From positions 1-32,943 of the forward strand of contig CADCCB010000046.1 in assembly GCA_902799905.1 (NCBI GenBank): a stretch of 32,943 nt of DNA, given 5' to 3'. Source of the stretch: an uncultured Prevotellaceae bacterium (GTDB lineage Bacteria > Bacteroidota > Bacteroidia > Bacteroidales > Bacteroidaceae). The position numbers and the translations under genes were made by a program. Shown here one piece after another: positions 29,355-32,943 of this stretch. Each line of letters opens with the position of its first letter. Positions within the stretch are counted from its first letter, which is position 1. Below the pieces are notes generated by a model that saw only the letters and a list, made by a program, of their open reading frames with translations, was not told where the DNA came from and made no database searches.

Positions 29355-30992
29355 CTATGCCTTGAATACTTCTTCTCCATCAACGATGGTAGCGATGATG
29401 TTGGCCTGAGCCACCTTCTCGATGTCGTCGTGCAGGAAATCGCAGTCGAAGACAGTCATGTTGGCAATCTTATCGACCTCGATGGAGCCTAGACGGTGCT
29501 CCTGATGGAACAGTCGGGCCACATTGATGGTCATGGCACGCAGCGACTGCTCGCGGGTGATAGCCTCCTTGAGATTGCGCGCTTTTACGCCATCAATTCC
29601 CATGAATCCTGCTGGAACATTACGCTTCTCGGCCGTATAAATGCTGAACTTGATGTCCATCATCGGCGATACGGGATAGTCGGAGTGGAACACCACGTTG
29701 GCGCCGGCATCATAGAACGACTTGATAGGATAAGCCTGATCTGCCAGTTCCTGACCCATATACATTATTTCCTGGTCATAAACGCCAGGAACGGCTGGTG
29801 TCCACAGTGGTGGAACCGCTGCTACCGAACCGGTTTCTGCCATGCGACGGACATCTTCGTCGGTCACGAAGTGCAGGTGAGCTAGAACGTTACGCTGGTC
29901 TTTATTGCCGGTAATCTTCTCGGCATCTTCGATACATCCCAACATATAATGTGTGGCGCCGCCACCCTCAGAGTGAACATGAACGGACATGCCCTCCTTG
30001 TCGGCCTCTGCAATCAACTCGACCATCTTGTCGTGGTCGTTGTAGCGCTCTGCACCGTGATAGCCTGGCTGATCCAGATAGTCCTGATTCTGCCAACCCG
30101 TATGAGCCTCGGTCACACCATCAAGGAACGCCTTGGGACCAATGATGTGGAAATACTCACCACTCATCTCAGCACGCTGGGCAGCGATGCGGGCAATCTC
30201 TGTCTTTGCGTCGGCATTATCAGCCACATACATCCATGCATAGGTGCGCAGTTTCAGTTTGCCTTCCTGCTGCAGTTCATAGTATGCCTGGGGAGCGGCG
30301 CGATGTATAGTTTCCGCACCAGCATCACCAAAGGCCGTATAACCTTTGCTGAACGCAAATTCCTGCCATGAGAGCAGATAATCCTTGACGTCTCTCACCG
30401 TAGTAGGCAACTTCGGTACTATTTCGAACAAAGGACCTTCACAGAGATAGCCGTCAGGTTCACCATTCTTATCTACATGTACCAAGTCATAACCCCATTT
30501 CTTGGCATACTCCGCATCAACTCCAGCCCATTCCAGCGCCTTTGTATTGAGCAGCATGGAGTGTCCGCCGCCAGTTTGCATGAAGAGCGGCTTGTCGGAA
30601 CAGATCTCGTCAAGAAATGACTTATCGACGTATTCTTCATTTTCCACCCAACCGGCAGCCACGTAGAAGTCACGCTGTGGATTCTTCGCAATAAACTCCT
30701 TGATAATCTCGCGATATTTGGGATAATTGGTTAAGCCTGCCTCCATCAGGTTGGCCTGTCCGATAGCACGTTCTCCTGCAAAACTGCCGTGGCAGTGGGA
30801 CTCTATAAAGCCCGGATAGACGTAGTTCTCACCATAGTCCAGCACCTGTGCATCGGCACCGGCCAGTCTCTTCGCCTCTTCTGCGCTGCCGATATAGGCA
30901 AACACGCCGTTCTTCACTAATGCAGCCTTGGCTGTGGGCCGCTTCTCATCCATCGTGATGATGTTGCCTAGGATAATAGTCTGTTTCATCAT
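29355..30992 (-). CDS. YtcJ-like amidohydrolase (amidohydrolase_3), 545 aa
   Basis: Second amidohydrolase of the window; cytoplasmic. Motifs in order: YPGFIESHCHGSF (HxH), VHVHSEGGG, LAHLHFVTDEDV and VFHSDYPVSP (catalytic Asp). Full length for the YtcJ-like group. It has the same overall motif order as the 19592-21256 protein, and both begin with a TRP-free composite strand of the KNAKIFT / LGNIITMDEKRP kind. It lies third in the operon from 32516, followed 21 nt later by the mini-esterase and two carboxylesterases. The pairing of amidohydrolase with esterases occurs in both regulated operons here, which points to stepwise breakdown of an acylated or carbamoylated compound. Confidence 0.88.
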   Translation of the reverse strand: MMKQTIILGNIITMDEKRPTAKAALVKNGVFAYIGSAEEAKRLAGADAQVLDYGENYVYPGFIESHCHGSFAGERAIGQANLMEAGLTNYPKYREIIKEFIAKNPQRDFYVAAGWVENEEYVDKSFLDEICSDKPLFMQTGGGHSMLLNTKALEWAGVDAEYAKKWGYDLVHVDKNGEPDGYLCEGPLFEIVPKLPTTVRDVKDYLLSWQEFAFSKGYTAFGDAGAETIHRAAPQAYYELQQEGKLKLRTYAWMYVADNADAKTEIARIAAQRAEMSGEYFHIIGPKAFLDGVTEAHTGWQNQDYLDQPGYHGAERYNDHDKMVELIAEADKEGMSVHVHSEGGGATHYMLGCIEDAEKITGNKDQRNVLAHLHFVTDEDVRRMAETGSVAAVPPLWTPAVPGVYDQEIMYMGQELADQAYPIKSFYDAGANVVFHSDYPVSPMMDIKFSIYTAEKRNVPAGFMGIDGVKARNLKEAITREQSLRAMTINVARLFHQEHRLGSIEVDKIANMTVFDCDFLHDDIEKVAQANIIATIVDGEEVFKA

Positions 30993-31036
30993 AATTTGTT
31001 TTTAGTTATTTGGTATAAAAGGATTGGCACCTTATA

Positions 31037-31894
31037 TTATTGTAACGCCGCAATCTGCTCTGGGGTCAACTTGCCTGAGTCGATATAAGACTGCTTGATG
31101 GCATAGATCTTCTGCTGCAAGTCTTCAGTCATCGTGTAGTCCCATTGCTTGGCTTCTTCGTTGCTCACGCGCTTGCCGCCGTTGTTGTGGTTGTTGTCAA
31201 TACAATAGAACGGCATATCGGGATGATGCGTTTCGATGTACTCCACCCTACCCTGGAACTGTGGGAATACTGAGATATAGGCCTCACACGTCACGGCACG
31301 GTTCGAACTGATCAGTCGCTCCATGCAGTTGGTATAGCCCGTCTCGGCATCGTTATAGACATAAAGCAGGGACGACTTAAATCCCTTCTTGTCCATATCA
31401 TCCACCACCCCGTCGAAGTATTTCACGTTGTTGTAGGCACCTTCGGAGACCACACCAACCTCCTCGACCATCTTCTTCAAGTCGGGATTGTTGTTGATAC
31501 TGGTCGTCTTGCCGCATCCGTACATACCCATCGTGAAGAGGATGGTCTTGTTGTTAGCCGCGGCGGCACGGTCCATCAGACGAATAAGCACCACGCTGTC
31601 TATCAGCCAGCCGGCCTCCCTGTAGTCGAACACGTTCAGGCGCGTATAGCCGATGCAACTCAGCAGGTCTCTCGTCTGGTCAGGGTCGAGCAGGTTGCCG
31701 CAACTGGCCATATACACGTTCGCCAGCGAGTCCAGATGATCCCTTGTCCACGCCACGGCAGCATCGCCTTTGAGGATGAGTGACGGCGCTGGTGTTGGTG
31801 GAACGTAAGGGTCGTCTTTGCTACACGATGTCAGGACTGTCGAACTGCTGATTGTCAGGACGAGGGCCAGCATTAGAAAAATCTTACGTTTCAT
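31037..31894 (-). CDS. Lipoprotein with P-loop (zeta-toxin-like) domain, 285 aa
   Basis: Signal peptide and lipobox (LVLTISSSTVLTSC), then a Pro-rich tether and a soluble domain. Residues ~118-131, TILFTMGMYGCGKTTS, form a textbook Walker A motif (K129) after a hydrophobic strand. The following region (SSLLYVYNDAETGYTNCMER) resembles zeta-toxin/kinase folds, where a similar P-loop is used. A nucleotide-binding domain on an exported lipoprotein is unusual because the periplasm lacks ATP. Second gene of the operon, between a small membrane protein and the amidohydrolase. Nucleotide binding is inferred from the motif only. Confidence 0.65.
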   Translation of the reverse strand: MKRKIFLMLALVLTISSSTVLTSCSKDDPYVPPTPAPSLILKGDAAVAWTRDHLDSLANVYMASCGNLLDPDQTRDLLSCIGYTRLNVFDYREAGWLIDSVVLIRLMDRAAAANNKTILFTMGMYGCGKTTSINNNPDLKKMVEEVGVVSEGAYNNVKYFDGVVDDMDKKGFKSSLLYVYNDAETGYTNCMERLISSNRAVTCEAYISVFPQFQGRVEYIETHHPDMPFYCIDNNHNNGGKRVSNEEAKQWDYTMTEDLQQKIYAIKQSYIDSGKLTPEQIAALQ

Positions 31895-31923
31895 ATTTCT
31901 TGTGTTAAAAAGGTCGAGTTATT

Positions 31924-32490
31924 TCAGTTACTGTCTTCTGCCGCTTCCGTCACGAAACAAGCCACCATGCCATAGGTAATCGTGGGGCGTATCCATATTT
32001 CCGTCAGCATATAATTGGTGTATTCATCGGTAGGTTCGAGATAAATGTCGATGTTGTAGAGTGTGGCAATGACTATATCGACCACACAGATAGACCACAG
32101 GTTGGTCTTGGTGTAACTCTTCCAGTCCTTTCGTGCATAGAAATAGGTCAGCATGAGCAACAACAGTACCGCGAGGACGAAACACGCCAAATGCAGAGAG
32201 TAGAAAGCCAATGGCGGCGGAAAGAGTATGTCACGCAGCAGTACGGTGATGCCCACAGACAGCGAACACCAGTAGTTGAACTGATGGGTGGTGATGCGGT
32301 AGTTGAAGAAGTACATCCCGATCATCACCAGACAGGCGATGTAAAACACGTTGAGCACGAGTTCGGGCCACGTATTCTGCAGTCCGAAATGGAACACGCC
32401 AAAGAGCATAATGCCCACCGAGACCACGGCAGCCACGGAGGTTAAGCCAATATCAAAAACCTTGGCATTCTTCTTGAATCTTGTTTGCAT
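31924..32490 (-). CDS. Integral membrane protein of unknown function, 188 aa
   Basis: Five or six predicted transmembrane helices and short loops; no recognised family. First gene of the operon, with promoter at 32516-32523 and tandem operator at 32571-32609. Its position ahead of an exported P-loop lipoprotein and cytoplasmic hydrolases suggests a membrane or sensing role, but no motif supports a specific function. Confidence 0.7.
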   Translation of the reverse strand: MQTRFKKNAKVFDIGLTSVAAVVSVGIMLFGVFHFGLQNTWPELVLNVFYIACLVMIGMYFFNYRITTHQFNYWCSLSVGITVLLRDILFPPPLAFYSLHLACFVLAVLLLLMLTYFYARKDWKSYTKTNLWSICVVDIVIATLYNIDIYLEPTDEYTNYMLTEIWIRPTITYGMVACFVTEAAEDSN

Positions 32491-32515
32491 AGTCTATAAT
32501 TTTAGATTTCTCCTA

Positions 32516-32545
32516 CAAAGGTAAGCATTTTCCCCTAAATCACAA
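32516..32545 (-). promoter_or_regulatory. Promoter of the esterase operon
   Basis: -7 TACCTTTG (32516-32523) and -33 TTG (32543-32545) with 19-nt spacing. TTGTGATTT at the -33 region is identical to the one at the DUF3089 promoter. Confidence 0.7.
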
Positions 32546-32570
32546 GAGCGTGAGCGCCCCTGCACACACA

Positions 32571-32609
32571 TTTTGCATATTTTGAAACTCTTTTTGTTAA
32601 TTTTGAAAC
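32571..32609 (-). promoter_or_regulatory. Tandem operator, 18-bp imperfect direct repeat x2, 21-bp period
   Basis: TTTTGCATATTTTGAAAC (32571-32588) and TTTTGTTAATTTTGAAAC (32592-32609) agree at 15 of 18 positions. They start 47 bp upstream of the -7 box and resemble the operator at 21370 (TTTTGCAGATTTTGGTA). Confidence 0.65.
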
Positions 32610-32633
32610 CCAAACGTGCAAAATCCTATCATA

Positions 32634-32771
32634 ATGAAACAAATCAGCGCCAAAGCCCTCTCATTTGCTCCATCTGCACCCCAAAACAAGCCAATCGCGC
32701 CTCAACACCGATGGAATCGCGCATTTTTGCCATCTATCAGCATCCTATCGAGACTATGGAAAACAAATTAG
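32634..32771 (+). CDS. Possible 45-codon ORF
   Basis: ATG 32634-32636 to TAG 32769-32771 encodes a Pro/Ala/Gln-rich peptide (MKQISAKALSFAPSAPQNKP...). There is no promoter consensus or family resemblance, and it lies divergent to the esterase operon. Weak candidate; otherwise 32610-32770 appears empty. Confidence 0.2.
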   Translation: MKQISAKALSFAPSAPQNKPIAPQHRWNRAFLPSISILSRLWKTN

Positions 32772-32789
32772 GGGGCGATCATCGCCCCC
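32771..32789 (-). terminator. Terminator of the smalltalk gene
   Basis: GGGGGCG/CGCCCCC stem with 5-nt loop; on the minus strand it is followed by TAATTTGTTTTCC. Confidence 0.65.
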
Positions 32790-32844
32790 CAATTCTTTCG
32801 AGTACCACTAAAATTATCCGTTTCATCGGTAAAATCGTTGTGGC

Positions 32845-32943
32845 TCAGAATGCTCCCATGCAACTGGTGGTGCCCAGTGCCGTTCCTGCAGCGGTGATGA
32901 TGGCTGCCAGTACCTGGATGATGAACTTCCAGATGTCCTTCTT
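32845..32943 (-). CDS. Smalltalk family protein (5' end outside the window)
   Basis: The partial frame ends TGA at 32845-32847 and reads KKDIWKFIIQVLAAIITAAG, then TALGTTSCMGAF. This is the short one-helix peptide of the Bacteroidales 'smalltalk' family: charged start, single hydrophobic helix, and terminal T(S)CMG. The start codon is probably the codon just beyond the window edge. The family is usually found next to HU-like and N-acetylmuramoyl-L-alanine amidase genes; its role is unknown. A terminator follows at 32771-32789. Confidence 0.8.
   Translation of the reverse strand, partial: KKDIWKFIIQVLAAIITAAGTALGTTSCMGAF

Overview
The window looks like a chromosomal segment of a Prevotella-like member of the Bacteroidales. 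At least a dozen gene starts are preceded by the Bacteroidetes -7 box TAnnTTTG. Exported proteins carry lipobox or short Bacteroidales-type signal peptides. Secreted proteins end in a T9SS-like tail (YDLQGRRV...GLYIVNGKKVIV), and a 'smalltalk' family protein lies at the right edge. No rRNA, tRNA, CRISPR array or intact insertion sequence was seen.

Layout. 1-2.8 kb: two small unknown genes, an unknown lipoprotein, a truncated TPR lipoprotein and a nuclease/transposase tail remnant. 3-6.1 kb: a secreted glycoside hydrolase family 2 enzyme. 6.1-8.9 kb: a decayed, repeat-rich island with a 208-bp nested palindrome, a nonsense-interrupted ORF, an orphan YhcG/DUF1016-type PDDEXK nuclease, and an antitoxin-like gene with only the tail of its PIN toxin. 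8.9-12.6 kb: a plus-strand operon (mini secreted protein, HAD phosphatase, T9SS-tailed secreted protein, secreted HExxH protein). 12.7-15.7 kb: a small acidic DUF2795-like gene, then a minus-strand operon of membrane AraC regulator, cupin lipoprotein, methyltransferase-like protein and PduO-type adenosyltransferase. 15.7-21.3 kb: a minus-strand operon of amidohydrolase, alpha/beta hydrolase, CPA2 antiporter and MATE exporter. 21.6-23.9 kb: a DUF3089 esterase-like lipoprotein and a second membrane AraC regulator. 24-25.1 kb: a RelB-like/PIN toxin-antitoxin pair plus remnants. 25.6-32.5 kb: a six-gene minus-strand operon of membrane protein, P-loop lipoprotein, amidohydrolase, internally deleted mini-esterase and two carboxylesterases.

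Two themes stand out. (1) The two amidohydrolase/esterase operons and the DUF3089 gene each have a pair of 15-18-bp direct repeats with 20-21-bp period, about 46-49 bp upstream of the -7 box. This is the geometry expected of AraC-type activator sites and suggests one regulon for ester/amide hydrolysis and export, probably linked to the membrane AraC proteins. (2) Several genes carry in-frame inserts made of heptanucleotide arrays (CAATGGT or AATCTCA types), often joined to a shared 42-nt module that is open in all three forward frames. They sit at predicted surface loops or just before the C-terminal tail. They look like a frame-agnostic, coding-tolerated repeat family, comparable in concept to Rickettsia palindromic elements, and could also make the genes phase-variable because 7 is not a multiple of 3.
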